Shown here: piece after piece, positions 7,444 through 16,270 of the stretch
Numbering within the stretch: position 1 is the stretch's first letter
Layout of the letters: each line of letters starts with the position of its first letter
Origin: Clostridia bacterium
GTDB taxonomy: Bacteria; Bacillota; Clostridia; UBA1381; UBA9506
Assembly (NCBI GenBank): GCA_017416855.1
Contig: JAFQAZ010000021.1
Coordinates: 62,001 to 126,000 of the forward strand
Length of the DNA: 64,000 nt
Direction: 5' to 3'
Made by a program: the position numbers and the translations under genes
Notes under the pieces: generated by a model
What the model was told of the DNA's origin: nothing
Seen by the model: only the letters and a program-made list of their open reading frames with translations
The model's database searches: none

Positions 7444-8178
7444 TTATTTCCAACGTCTTCTTTCAATCACACGGATTGTCAAGAAAATGAATAAGCCTGC
7501 CAAACTGACAAAATAGAACACAGGCACAATATTCAAAGTGCCCAGGTTGAAATCATACAGTCTGTTCTGAATGGAAATAAAGTTCATCAGCCAATCCAGG
7601 GTTTTGCCCAAAAAGCCGAAGGTTCCGGTTATGATTTCTGAAAAACGGAAGCTTAATCCGCCGAACACCCACAAAAAGAAGATAATGGCCAATGTGGATA
7701 CTGCCGCAATTACCTGGCTTTCTGTGAGAGAGGACATAAACATACCAAGGGCCACGAAAAACAGTCCCATTAAGAAAAGGCCCAGATAACCAATCACGGT
7801 TTGAGCAATCAGCGGTGTACCATAAAGCTCCATAATCGGCACAAACAGCATGGTTGCCAGAATACCGATGGCAAGAACTGTAGAAGCCGCCAGAAATTTA
7901 CCAAACACAATGTCCGTAATCCGGACAGGGGCTGTAAGCAATAGCTGGTCGGTTTTGCTTTTACGTTCTTCTGAAAACAGGCGCATAGTCAGCACCGGAA
8001 TAACAAACACAAATACCATACCAACATTAGAGAAAAAGCCCATCATATTGGTGTTTTGTCCCTGCAGATTGATTAAAGCAAACAGCAGAGATGCGAAGAA
8101 AATATACGCACTGAGAAAAATATAACCTACGGGCGTTTTAAAATATGCCCTTAATTCTCTTTGATAAATTGCTTTCAT
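7444..8178 (-). CDS. ABC-2 type permease (GldF-like)
   Basis: 244 residues with about six hydrophobic segments. It begins with the soluble MKAIYQRELRAYFKTPVGYIFL motif seen at the N-terminus of ABC-2 permeases of the GldF/NosY kind. SEERKSKTDQLLLTAPV marks the first cytoplasmic loop. The ATG overlaps the TGA of the ATPase gene by four bases, so translation is coupled. GAAGGAG lies before the start. The cargo is not predictable from sequence. Confidence 0.88.
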   Translation of the reverse strand: MKAIYQRELRAYFKTPVGYIFLSAYIFFASLLFALINLQGQNTNMMGFFSNVGMVFVFVIPVLTMRLFSEERKSKTDQLLLTAPVRITDIVFGKFLAASTVLAIGILATMLFVPIMELYGTPLIAQTVIGYLGLFLMGLFFVALGMFMSSLTESQVIAAVSTLAIIFFLWVFGGLSFRFSEIITGTFGFLGKTLDWLMNFISIQNRLYDFNLGTLNIVPVFYFVSLAGLFIFLTIRVIERRRWK

Positions 8179-9227
8179 TGCTCTGCTCCTTCCTCGGCTT
8201 CTGCAACCGATTCTTCCATGGATTCTTCTGTTTCCTCTGCAGATTGATTCACGAAGTCAATTTCGCTCTCGTCCACTTCTTCAAAAATCTTTCCGCCCTG
8301 ACCTTTGGTAACCTCCAGGAAGATATCCTCTAAAGAAAGCTCTGTAAGTTCTAAGGATAAGATGGGAAGACCGGCCTCTGCCAATGCATAGAACATAGGA
8401 ATTCTCACATCGGTATCCGGTTCGGCTTCCAAGATAAAGTCAATGGAATTGGCTTCTTTTCTGCCTAAGGATTTTAAATATTTAATGCCTTTAATGGGCT
8501 CTAACACATCTAAAACCTTGCGTTCTTCACCAGCAATGCGAACCTGGAATTTGTTTACATTGGAAATGGATTTTGCCAGGCTTTCCGGGGTGTCGCTGGC
8601 AACCAGCTTGCCCTTATTAATAATGATAACACGTTCACAAAGGGCATTGACCTCCTGCAGAATGTGAGAAGACAAAATAACGGTATGTTCTTTTCCCAGC
8701 TGCTTGATAACCGAGCGGATTTCAATAATCTGCTTGGGATCTAAGCCAACAGTGGGTTCGTCCAGAATCAACACTTCCGGATTGCCGATCATTGCCTGCG
8801 CCAGACCTACACGCTGTTTATAGCCTTTGGAAAGGTTGGCAATCAAACGGTCGGCCACGTGAGAAATCTGAACGGTTTCGCAAATCTTGTTAATATGTTC
8901 GTCACGTTCCTCTTTAACGCCCTTTAAGTCATAAACAAAGTCCAGATATTCCCGCACGGTCATATCCATATAAAGCGGCGGTTGTTCCGGCAGATAACCG
9001 ATTTTTTTCTTGGCTTCTACAGGATTATCCAGAATATTAAAGCCGTCGACGCTCACTTCACCGCTTGTTGCGGATAAATACCCTGTTAAAATGTTCATTG
9101 TGGTGGATTTACCAGCACCGTTAGGGCCTAAAAATCCGAGAATTTCACCTTGTTTCACTGTGAAAGAAATGTTATCCACAGCCAAATGACTGCCATATTT
9201 TTTGGTAAGATTTTTAATCTCAACCAT
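8175..9227 (-). CDS. ABC transporter ATP-binding protein (GldA/CcmA type)
   Basis: 350 residues. Walker A is GPNGAGKST near residue 36, the Q-loop region is GYLPEQPPLY, the signature is LSKGYKQR, and Walker B is VLILDEPTVGLD, followed by the H-loop LSSHIL. After the nucleotide-binding domain come a GldA-type accessory domain and a strongly acidic tail of about 25 residues (ETEESMEESVAEAEE), which is unusual. It is the first gene of the operon with the permease and the GldG-like protein. GGGAGG precedes the ATG. Confidence 0.92.
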   Translation of the reverse strand: MVEIKNLTKKYGSHLAVDNISFTVKQGEILGFLGPNGAGKSTTMNILTGYLSATSGEVSVDGFNILDNPVEAKKKIGYLPEQPPLYMDMTVREYLDFVYDLKGVKEERDEHINKICETVQISHVADRLIANLSKGYKQRVGLAQAMIGNPEVLILDEPTVGLDPKQIIEIRSVIKQLGKEHTVILSSHILQEVNALCERVIIINKGKLVASDTPESLAKSISNVNKFQVRIAGEERKVLDVLEPIKGIKYLKSLGRKEANSIDFILEAEPDTDVRIPMFYALAEAGLPILSLELTELSLEDIFLEVTKGQGGKIFEEVDESEIDFVNQSAEETEESMEESVAEAEEGAEQ

Positions 9228-9313
9228 TTGATGACCTCCCTAATCAAATAATCTCTTCAATCATAACACAAATTATTGTCAATTTTGTGAACAAAACGTT
9301 AATAAAGCGTAAA

Positions 9314-9349
9314 GGGCCATAGAGAAACAAATGTGTTTTTCTACAGCCC
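9314..9349 (-). terminator. Probable terminator downstream of aspS
   Basis: An imperfect hairpin with GGGC/GCCC ends and two internal mismatches. Its 3' T run on the minus strand is short (TTTACG). The GGGCTGTAG core matches the other hairpins of this family. Confidence 0.5.
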
Positions 9350-9355
9350 AATATA

Positions 9356-11143
9356 TTATTCTGTTATGTCCTCTAAGGCCAAATGCAATTCTTTGAGCTG
9401 TTTGGGATCCACAAAAGTGGGCGCCTCCGTCATCAATTCTGATGCATCCTTCACCTTGGGGAAGGCAATGACATCGCGAATGGAGTCACGACCGGCTAAG
9501 AGCATAACCAAACGGTCCAAGCCGTATGCCATACCACCATGAGGCGGTGTGCCATAACGGAAGGCATTCATCAAATAACCAAACTGCTCCCAGGCCTTTT
9601 CTTTAGTAAAGCCCAAAGCTTCAAACATTGTCTGCTGAAGTTCTGTGTTGAAAATACGCAGGCTGCCGCCGCCAACCTCAGTTCCGTTAAATACCATATC
9701 ATAAGCTTTTGCACGTGCTTTTTGCGGATTTTCCTTTAATAGCGGAATATCCTCTTCCACGGGCATTGTGAAGGGGTGGTGTTTAGCCACATAACGGTCT
9801 TCTTCTTCGCTGTACTCAAACAGCGGGAAGTCCGTTACCCACAAAAGGTCATATTCATCCTTCTTCAGCAGGTCAAAGCGGCGAGCAAGCTCTAAACGCA
9901 GGTTGCCCAGAGCGTCATAAACCACTTCGTTGCGGTCGGCTACAATCATAATAATGTCACCAACCTCTGCCTGCATCGTGGACAGAATGCCGTCAATTTC
10001 TTCCTGAGTCAGGAACTTGGTGATAGAAGATTTCAGTTCATTTTCGCAAACATTAATCCAGGCCATACCCTTTGCTTTATAGAGCTTAACCACATCGGTT
10101 AACGCATCTAAATCGCGGCGGGACAGTTTGCTACCGCCACCCTTACAGTTAATAGCGCGAACACTACCGCCGTTTGCTACTGCATCGGCAAAAACTTTAA
10201 AGCCACAGCCGGCTACAATGCTTGACAAATCAACCAGTTCAAAGTCAAAACGGGTATCCGGCTTATCAGAACCAAAGCGATCCATAGCTTCCTGATAGGT
10301 CATACGACGGAAGGGTGTCTTTAAATCAACGCCCAGAATTTCTTTAAACACAAGCTTCATAAAGCCTTCGTTTACTTCCAGCACATCATCAATGTTTACA
10401 AAAGACATTTCAAGGTCTATCTGTGTAAATTCCGGCTGACGGTCTGCGCGCAGGTCTTCATCACGGAAGCATTTAACGATCTGAATATAACGGTCCATGC
10501 CGGACAGCATCAACAGCTGCTTGTAAAGCTGAGGAGACTGGGGCAGGGCATAGAAATGACCGGGATGCACACGGCTGGGTACCAGATAGTCACGGGCACC
10601 TTCCGGTGTGGATTTGGTCAGCATGGGTGTTTCAATTTCCAAAAATCCCTGGCTGTCAAAATAATCACGAGCCAGCTTTGCCACTCTGTGACGGAGCTCC
10701 ATAATCCGCTGCATATCAGGACGACGCAGGTCTAAATAACGATATTTCAAGCGGATTTCTTCACGAACATCGCTGTTTTCTTCAATATAAATCGGTGGAG
10801 TTTCAGCCACGGAGAGAATACGAAGCTCTTTGGCGCGGATTTCCACCCGACCGGTAGGCATTTTATCGTTGATGGCCACTGCGTCACGGGGGATAACCTC
10901 ACCCACAACAGCCAATACAAATTCGTTACGAATGGTATCTGCCTTATCAAACAATTCTTTATTCTGCTCAGCGTTAAAGACAACCTGAACAATGCCGGAA
11001 CGGTCACGCAGACCAATGAAAATAACGCCGCCTAAGTTACGGTAGCTCTGTGCCCAACCCATAACGGTAACTTCACTGCCTACATGTTCTTCACGCAGGG
11101 TGCCGCATTTATGGGTTCTTTTTAATCCCTGTAATGTTTCCAT
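9356..11143 (-). CDS. aspS: Aspartyl-tRNA synthetase
   Basis: Charges tRNA-Asp. 595 residues, the usual length of the bacterial type with an extra GAD domain in the middle. Visible are the N-terminal OB fold, the class II motif 1 region (FLEIETPMLTKSTPEGARDYLVPSR), motif 2 (FRDEDLRADRQPEFTQIDLEMSF) and motif 3 (GLDRLVMLLAGRDSIRDVIAFPK). The start lies three bases after the hisS stop, so hisS and aspS form one operon, the common arrangement in Firmicutes. No tRNA-Asn-related partner (gatCAB) is nearby, so the tRNA specificity range is undecided. Confidence 0.97.
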   Translation of the reverse strand: METLQGLKRTHKCGTLREEHVGSEVTVMGWAQSYRNLGGVIFIGLRDRSGIVQVVFNAEQNKELFDKADTIRNEFVLAVVGEVIPRDAVAINDKMPTGRVEIRAKELRILSVAETPPIYIEENSDVREEIRLKYRYLDLRRPDMQRIMELRHRVAKLARDYFDSQGFLEIETPMLTKSTPEGARDYLVPSRVHPGHFYALPQSPQLYKQLLMLSGMDRYIQIVKCFRDEDLRADRQPEFTQIDLEMSFVNIDDVLEVNEGFMKLVFKEILGVDLKTPFRRMTYQEAMDRFGSDKPDTRFDFELVDLSSIVAGCGFKVFADAVANGGSVRAINCKGGGSKLSRRDLDALTDVVKLYKAKGMAWINVCENELKSSITKFLTQEEIDGILSTMQAEVGDIIMIVADRNEVVYDALGNLRLELARRFDLLKKDEYDLLWVTDFPLFEYSEEEDRYVAKHHPFTMPVEEDIPLLKENPQKARAKAYDMVFNGTEVGGGSLRIFNTELQQTMFEALGFTKEKAWEQFGYLMNAFRYGTPPHGGMAYGLDRLVMLLAGRDSIRDVIAFPKVKDASELMTEAPTFVDPKQLKELHLALEDITE

Positions 11144-11146
11144 TTG

Positions 11147-12409
11147 TTATTCCTCCAAACTGCTGAAAAAGTTTCCCAAAGCATCTAAATTAACTTCTGT
11201 TACATCGCCGGTTTCCATATTCTTAAGTCCTGCTTTGCCGGCTTCAATTTCATTATCACCCAGCACAACGGTGTAACGGGCGCCGATTTTATTAGCATAC
11301 TTCATCTGCGCTTTCACGCTGCGGTTCATATAATCCCGTTCAACCGCCACACCTTCGCGGCGGAGTTTTAACACAAGATTCTGCACAAACATATCGGCCT
11401 TCTCACCAATGTGGCCAATGTAAATGTCCGGCACATCCTGACCGCCTAAATCAATGTTTAAATTATCTAACATCAAAAGCAACCGCTCGATGCCCAGACC
11501 AAAACCAACTGCCGGCATTTCCGGACCGGAGAGTTCTGCCACCAGGCCGTTATAACGACCGCCACCGCAAACCGTACCCTGTGCGCCAATGTTTTTGGAA
11601 ACAATTTCAAATACGGTTTTGGTGTAATAGTCAAGACCGCGGACAATGGTGCCATCGATTGTATAGGGGATGCCCATAGCATCCAAGCAAGAGCGCAGTC
11701 TGTTAAAATGACTTTCACAATCCGGACAGATGTTATCTAAAAGAATCGGTGCTGAATTGTAAATATCTTTACAGCTTTGCTGCTTGCAGTCTAAAATACG
11801 CAAAGGATTTTTTTCATACCGCTGACGGCAGGTTTCGCACAACTCACCCAGATGAGGTTTGAAAAATTCCTTTAATTTTTCGTTATAAGCCTTACGACAG
11901 GTGGGACAGCCAATACTGTTGATTTCCAACTCTACCCCTGTCACACCCAAGCGCCGGAACAGTTCTAAAGCAAGAGAAATAACCTCAGCATCTAAAGCCG
12001 CATCTTCTGCACCGAACACCTCCACACCAAACTGATGGAAGGCACGCAAACGACCTGCCTGTGGTTTTTCGTAGCGGAAGCAGGGGGTTACATAGTAAAG
12101 CTTTGCCGGCAATGCCTGGGCATATAACGAATGTTCCACCAGACTACGTACAACGGGAGATGTTCCCTCAGGGCGCAGGGTGATGCTTCTGCCGCCTTTA
12201 TCCATAAAGGTATACATTTCTTTCTGAACCACATCAGTGGTCTCGCCTACACCGCGCTCAAAAAGCTCTGTGTGCTCAAACACCGGCGTTCTGATTTCCT
12301 GATAGCCAAAATCGTGGCAGAGGCCTTTCACAGCTTCTTCCACCTTATGCCATTTATATGACTCTTGGGGCAACACATCATGTGTTCCTCTTGGTGCCTT
12401 GATTTCCAT
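11147..12409 (-). CDS. hisS: Histidyl-tRNA synthetase
   Basis: Charges tRNA-His. 420 residues from the ATG at 12407-12409, which has GGAG nine bases upstream; a TTG five codons earlier overlaps that ribosome site and is unlikely. Motifs seen are APRGTHDVLP at the start, motif 1 (YQEIRTPVFEHTELFERGVGETTDVVQKEMY), motif 2 (FRYEKPQAGRLRAFHQFGVE), the histidine A motif (GLDYYTKTVFE) and motif 3 (PAVGFGLGIERLLLML), followed by the anticodon-binding domain. The leader is under 100 nt and has no T-box. Confidence 0.96.
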   Translation of the reverse strand: MEIKAPRGTHDVLPQESYKWHKVEEAVKGLCHDFGYQEIRTPVFEHTELFERGVGETTDVVQKEMYTFMDKGGRSITLRPEGTSPVVRSLVEHSLYAQALPAKLYYVTPCFRYEKPQAGRLRAFHQFGVEVFGAEDAALDAEVISLALELFRRLGVTGVELEINSIGCPTCRKAYNEKLKEFFKPHLGELCETCRQRYEKNPLRILDCKQQSCKDIYNSAPILLDNICPDCESHFNRLRSCLDAMGIPYTIDGTIVRGLDYYTKTVFEIVSKNIGAQGTVCGGGRYNGLVAELSGPEMPAVGFGLGIERLLLMLDNLNIDLGGQDVPDIYIGHIGEKADMFVQNLVLKLRREGVAVERDYMNRSVKAQMKYANKIGARYTVVLGDNEIEAGKAGLKNMETGDVTEVNLDALGNFFSSLEE

Positions 12410-12507
12410 AAGCACAAACTCCAATCTTATTGCCGGGCAATTCCCGACAAAATACTATACTTTATATTAAAACATAAATTACCTATTATATATTAATACA
12501 ATTTTAT

Positions 12508-12536
12508 ATTATATCATATTGTAAATCAAATTGCAA
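12508..12536 (-). promoter_or_regulatory. Promoter of the hisS-aspS operon
   Basis: On the minus strand, TTGCAA (12531-12536), a 17-base spacer and TATAAT (12508-12513), about 100 bases upstream of the hisS ATG. Confidence 0.8.
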
Positions 12537-12567
12537 ACAATTATTTTCTTATTTAAAAGAAAAAAAC

Positions 12568-12592
12568 AGCAAGGCTAAAGTTTAGCCTTGCT
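12568..12592 (-). terminator. Terminator of rpsU
   Basis: A 12-base perfect inverted repeat around AGCAAGGCTAAA. On the minus strand it is followed by GTTTTTTTC. It lies about 40 bases past the rpsU stop. Confidence 0.85.
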
Positions 12593-12634
12593 GATGAAAC
12601 CGTTTTGAAATTCAAAACAAATGATAGCCAAGAA

Positions 12635-12811
12635 TTATTTGAACTTTCTTTTTCTGGCTGCTTCGGACTTTTTCTTTCTTTTTACACTGGGCTTTTCGTA
12701 ATGCTCTCTTTTTCTAATTTCTGAAAGAACGCCATCTTTTGCGCAGGAACGCTTAAAACGACGCAGGGCACTATCTAAAGATTCGTGATCTTTTAATCTG
12801 ATTTCAGACAT
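12635..12811 (-). CDS. rpsU: 30S ribosomal protein S21
   Basis: 58 residues beginning [21 protein letters not shown] and ending in a basic tail ([15 protein letters not shown]). This is the length and pattern of S21, a late-joining protein of the small subunit that sits near the anti-Shine-Dalgarno of 16S rRNA. GGAGGG precedes the ATG. It is a single-gene unit with a consensus promoter and a terminator; in many Clostridia it stands beside yqeY, which is absent here. Confidence 0.95.
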   Translation of the reverse strand: MSEIRLKDHESLDSALRRFKRSCAKDGVLSEIRKREHYEKPSVKRKKKSEAARKRKFK

Positions 12812-12891
12812 GTTTATTCCCTCCCTCCGGTACTTTGCGTTGGGTTTGATTTCTACTCAAAAAGTATGTGATGTAAAAAACTACAAAGTAT

Positions 12892-12920
12892 ATTATAACA
12901 ATTATAATTCAAAATGTCAA
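12892..12920 (-). promoter_or_regulatory. Promoter of rpsU
   Basis: A perfect TTGACA (12915-12920), 17-base spacer, TATAAT (12892-12897) on the minus strand. This is among the strongest promoters of the window. Confidence 0.88.
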
Positions 12921-12961
12921 CAGAATATTTTATATATTTCACAAATTATTCAAGAATCTGT

Positions 12962-13468
12962 TTATTTGCTTTCCTTTTCAGCTACAAACCGCCACAAAAT
13001 ATTGCGATATTCTTCCGTGGCATAGTTAATGCCAATGCGGGGTGTGGCACGGTATGCAGGCTGAGGACCCTCCTCTATCCATAATACATCCCCATTCACC
13101 AGATCAACGCCGTTATGGGTTTTATCAATCCCCATAGCGCGAGTCAACTTACCGGGGCCATCATATTCTCCTGCCCCACGAATCAAAACCCCTTGAGGCA
13201 CATTTTCTTCACCGCAAATCACATTCATTAAATGATACATACCGTAGCAAAGGTAAACATAGGCACAACCGCCCCGATGGTATAACAGTTCCGTCCGTTT
13301 TGTCCGTCCTTTATGGGCATGGCAGGCAGTGTCTTGTTCTGTATAGTAAGCCTCTGTTTCCGTGATTGGTAACTTAAGAACACCATCTTCCGTTTTCAGG
13401 CAAAGAAATTTTCCCAGCAAAAGCGGTGCCAGTTCCACGGCGTTTTTATCATAAAACTCTTGTGTCAT
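12962..13468 (-). CDS. 3-methyladenine DNA glycosylase (MPG/AAG family)
   Basis: Removes alkylated purines from DNA as the first step of base excision repair. 168 residues from the ATG at 13466-13468 (AAAAGG upstream); an ATG six codons earlier overlaps the nitroreductase stop and lacks a ribosome site. Family blocks seen are LLGKFL, ITETEAYYTEQDTACHA with the catalytic glutamate, YVYLCYGMYHLMNV, the segment PQGVLIRG, and GPGKLTRAMGI. It is the second gene of a two-gene unit with the nitroreductase. Confidence 0.92.
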   Translation of the reverse strand: MTQEFYDKNAVELAPLLLGKFLCLKTEDGVLKLPITETEAYYTEQDTACHAHKGRTKRTELLYHRGGCAYVYLCYGMYHLMNVICGEENVPQGVLIRGAGEYDGPGKLTRAMGIDKTHNGVDLVNGDVLWIEEGPQPAYRATPRIGINYATEEYRNILWRFVAEKESK

Positions 13469-13479
13469 TCGTTTTCCTT

Positions 13480-14004
13480 TTACCATGACTGATACCCGAT
13501 GGTTTCTGAATATGGCTTTCTGACTTTTTTGCGTACCCCTTCTTTTTCCGCATAGCCCATAGCCACCACCAAGCGGACAACAACATCCTCAGGAATATTT
13601 AAAAGCTCTTTAATTTTGTTTTCACGAAAACAACCTAAAATGCAGGTGGATACGCCCTGGTCTGCTGCTGCCAATGTGAGCATCATGGTCACCATACCCA
13701 CATCCATCTGAGCGAACCGCTGACGGTCTCCTGAAACGCCTTCCTTTAAGCTGGCTTTGGTTTCGCAGATAACAACAAAGGTTGAAACCTTATCAGCAAA
13801 GCGGTTTAAGCCTGCCGCCTGGACCATAGGTCTCAGTTTTTCTGCCGTTTCCCCCTCAACGGCAAGTAGCCGCCAGGGCTGAGAATTGCAAGCCGATGGA
13901 GAAAGACAGGCTGTTTCTAAAATCTCCTGTAATAATTCGTGAGGCACCGGCCGGCCGTCATACCCGCGGCAGCTTTCACGTTTTAAAGCAAGTTCTTTAA
14001 ACAT
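13480..14004 (-). CDS. Nitroreductase family protein
   Basis: An FMN-dependent NAD(P)H oxidoreductase of the nitroreductase fold, 174 residues from the ATG at 14002-14004; an upstream TTG overlaps the AAAGGA site. Seen are the FMN-binding RESCRGYDGRPV near residue 10, SPSACNSQPWRLLAV near 37, the QMDVGMVTMMLTLAAADQGVSTCILGCF helix region, and the C-terminal KKVRKPYSE that binds the flavin phosphate. The substrate is unknown. Its stop lies 12 bases from the glycosylase start, so they are probably co-transcribed. Confidence 0.9.
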   Translation of the reverse strand: MFKELALKRESCRGYDGRPVPHELLQEILETACLSPSACNSQPWRLLAVEGETAEKLRPMVQAAGLNRFADKVSTFVVICETKASLKEGVSGDRQRFAQMDVGMVTMMLTLAAADQGVSTCILGCFRENKIKELLNIPEDVVVRLVVAMGYAEKEGVRKKVRKPYSETIGYQSW

Positions 14005-14104
14005 AAACAAAAAACATCCTTTCAATTTTTCATTTTTTTACTTCGTATGTAAACATAAGATTCGGTAATACTGTTTTTAGAACAAAACAAAAGAGGAATT
14101 ACTG

Positions 14105-15358
14105 ATGGAAACTTTTCATATTAAAGGTCAGAAACCATTATACGGCACTGTTGCCGTTTCCGGCTCTAAAAATGCCGCCTTACCTATTTTAGCCGCATCT
14201 TTGCTGACAGACAAGCCGGTTATTTTAGAACGGATGCCTGCCCTTTCAGATATCAAGGTTATGTGTGACATTTTGTCTGCTTTGGGGTGCTCTGTTGCCT
14301 CAGGGGCAGAGGATACTCTCATCATTGAAACCGCCGGCCTTTCCCGGCACAAGCTGCCCTATGATTTAACCGGACGCCTGCGCGGCTCCTTTTTGGTAAT
14401 GGGACCACTTCTTGCTCGTTGTGGCCGCGTTGCCATTTCCCTGCCCGGTGGCTGTGCCATCGGTGCGCGCCCCGTAGATTTACATTTAAAAGGCTTATCT
14501 GCTTTAGGTGCAACTTTTAAAATCACAAAAGGCATCATTGAGGGAACTGCCAAAAAGCTGGTTGGCACAAAAATCTATCTTGATTTTCCCAGCGTTGGCG
14601 CCACGGAAAACATTATGTCTGCCGCCGTTTTAGCAGAAGGCACCACCATTATTGAAAACGCCGCCACCGAGCCGGAAATTGTAGATCTGGCCAATTTCTT
14701 ATGCTCTATGGGCGGCAGAATTTTAGGCGCAGGGAGTAATACAGTTAAAATCATCGGCGTTGCCGGCCTCACCGGTACCCGCTATGCTATTATGCCCGAC
14801 CGCATTGAAGCCGGCACCTTGCTGACAGCTGCCGCCATTACCGGTGGACAGGTGACCGTTACCGGCATCCGCCCGGACACTTTAAAGCCAATTACAGCCA
14901 AATTTTCAGAAATGAATATTCCCATTACCATACAAAATAACACGGTTACCGTAGAGCCGAGAAAAACTATGCGGGCCGTAGACATTAAAACCCTGCCCTT
15001 TCCCGGATTCCCAACGGATATGCAGGCACCAATGACCGCCTTGTTATCTCTTTCTGAAGGTACCGGCATTATCACGGAAACGGTGTTCGAAAACCGTTTT
15101 ATGCACACCGGTGAGTTGTGCCGCATGGGAGCTTCCATCAAGGTTTCCGGCAGAAATGCCGTCATCGAAGGAAAGAAGAGTCTCTCCGGTGCCAAAGTAA
15201 AAGCCACGGATTTGCGTGCCGGTGCAGCATTGGTGCTTGCCGGTTTAGCCGCCCGTGGCGATACTGAAATTTCGGATATTTATCACATTGACCGGGGCTA
15301 TGACGCCTTAGAAAAAAAGCTCCAGAGCCTGGGTGCCGAAATTGAGCGAAAGCCTTAA
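14105..15358 (+). CDS. murA: UDP-N-acetylglucosamine 1-carboxyvinyltransferase (copy 1)
   Basis: Transfers enolpyruvate from PEP to UDP-GlcNAc, the committed step of peptidoglycan synthesis. 417 residues. The N-terminus has SGSKNAALPILAASLL. The catalytic loop holds the cysteine targeted by fosfomycin (SLPGGCAIGARPVDLHLK, about residue 117), and MPDRIEAGT and the C-terminal DRGYDALEKKL are present. It stands alone, away from the dcw cluster, which carries a second murA at 48143. Its stop overlaps the trxB stop by four bases in convergent orientation. Two active-looking copies match the MurAA/MurAB situation of low-GC Gram-positives. Confidence 0.95.
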   Translation: METFHIKGQKPLYGTVAVSGSKNAALPILAASLLTDKPVILERMPALSDIKVMCDILSALGCSVASGAEDTLIIETAGLSRHKLPYDLTGRLRGSFLVMGPLLARCGRVAISLPGGCAIGARPVDLHLKGLSALGATFKITKGIIEGTAKKLVGTKIYLDFPSVGATENIMSAAVLAEGTTIIENAATEPEIVDLANFLCSMGGRILGAGSNTVKIIGVAGLTGTRYAIMPDRIEAGTLLTAAAITGGQVTVTGIRPDTLKPITAKFSEMNIPITIQNNTVTVEPRKTMRAVDIKTLPFPGFPTDMQAPMTALLSLSEGTGIITETVFENRFMHTGELCRMGASIKVSGRNAVIEGKKSLSGAKVKATDLRAGAALVLAGLAARGDTEISDIYHIDRGYDALEKKLQSLGAEIERKP

Positions 15359-16269
15359 CGGCTTTCAATATACCGAAGAACTGAAAAGGCCGCTACCGCT
15401 CCGTCAGCGGCCGCTGTAATCACCTGCCGCAACGGTTTTTTCCGCAAATCCCCTGCGGCAAACACCCCGGGAATTTCGGTTTTCATTTCCTCGTCGGTCT
15501 CCACATAGCCACCATCAGTAAGGGCTAACTTTCCTTTGAGAAGCTCTGTGTTGGGTTGCGTGCCCACCGCCACAAAAACACCGTTGACGGGAAGCTCTGT
15601 TTCCTCCTCTGTCGCCACATTAGAAACGGTTACCGTTTCCACCGCATTGGTGCCCTTAATTTCCTTCACAACAGAAGAAAGTATCAATTCTACATTATCG
15701 AGACTTTTCACCTGTTCAGAAAGAGCCTGCACACCACGAAAGGTCTCCCGACGGTGAATCAAGTATACCTTTTCACAGTATTTCGCCAGAAACAAAGCAT
15801 CTTCTAAAGCAGTATCACCACCACCCACCACAGCAACAGTTTTATCTTTATATAGTGCTCCGTCGCAGGTGGCACAATAAGAAACGCCTCTGCCACGAAA
15901 GGCATCTTCCCCCGGCACCCCTAAGGTGCGGGGCTGAGCACCCATACAGGCAATGAAGGCTTTTGCCGTCAGCACACCTTTTGCAGTGGTAATTGTTTTT
16001 ACATCGCCGGAAAGTTCCAGTTCTTTAATTTCTTCATATTTAATTTCAGCACCGGCATCCTTTGCCTGCTGTTCCATATTCATCGCTAAAGTAATGGCAT
16101 CCACCCCACCGGGGAAACCAATATAATTTTCTAAGGTTGTGGTGGTAGACATTTGTCCACCGGCAAACATTTTTTCCAGCACCAGGCAGGAAAGGCCTGA
16201 GCGCGCCGCATATAAAGCCGCATTTAAGCCTGCAGGACCGCCGCCGGCAATAATCACATCATAATCCAT
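15355..16269 (-). CDS. trxB: Thioredoxin-disulfide reductase
   Basis: An FAD- and NADPH-dependent enzyme that reduces thioredoxin. 304 residues, the low-molecular-weight type. The FAD site is GGGPAGLNAALYAAR at the N-terminus. The redox pair is CATC (SYCATCDGALYKDK, near residue 135), the NADPH site is VAVVGGGDTALEDALFL, and the C-terminal FAD motif is GVFAAGDLRKKPLRQVITAAADGAVAA. It starts one base after the upstream DUF4364 gene ends, so both are on one transcript. No thioredoxin gene is in the window. Confidence 0.95.
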   Translation of the reverse strand: MDYDVIIAGGGPAGLNAALYAARSGLSCLVLEKMFAGGQMSTTTTLENYIGFPGGVDAITLAMNMEQQAKDAGAEIKYEEIKELELSGDVKTITTAKGVLTAKAFIACMGAQPRTLGVPGEDAFRGRGVSYCATCDGALYKDKTVAVVGGGDTALEDALFLAKYCEKVYLIHRRETFRGVQALSEQVKSLDNVELILSSVVKEIKGTNAVETVTVSNVATEEETELPVNGVFVAVGTQPNTELLKGKLALTDGGYVETDEEMKTEIPGVFAAGDLRKKPLRQVITAAADGAVAAFSVLRYIESR

Positions 16270-16270
16270 A

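Noticed and set aside
9228-9313. Promoter of the GldAFG-like operon
   Set aside because: A good TTGACA exists on the minus strand near 9280, but no -10 lies 16-18 bases away, so no promoter is reported.
12410-12540. T-box leader before hisS-aspS
   Set aside because: The leader is about 90-100 nt and lacks the T-box sequence and the specifier stem; only a small imperfect GTCGGG hairpin is present.
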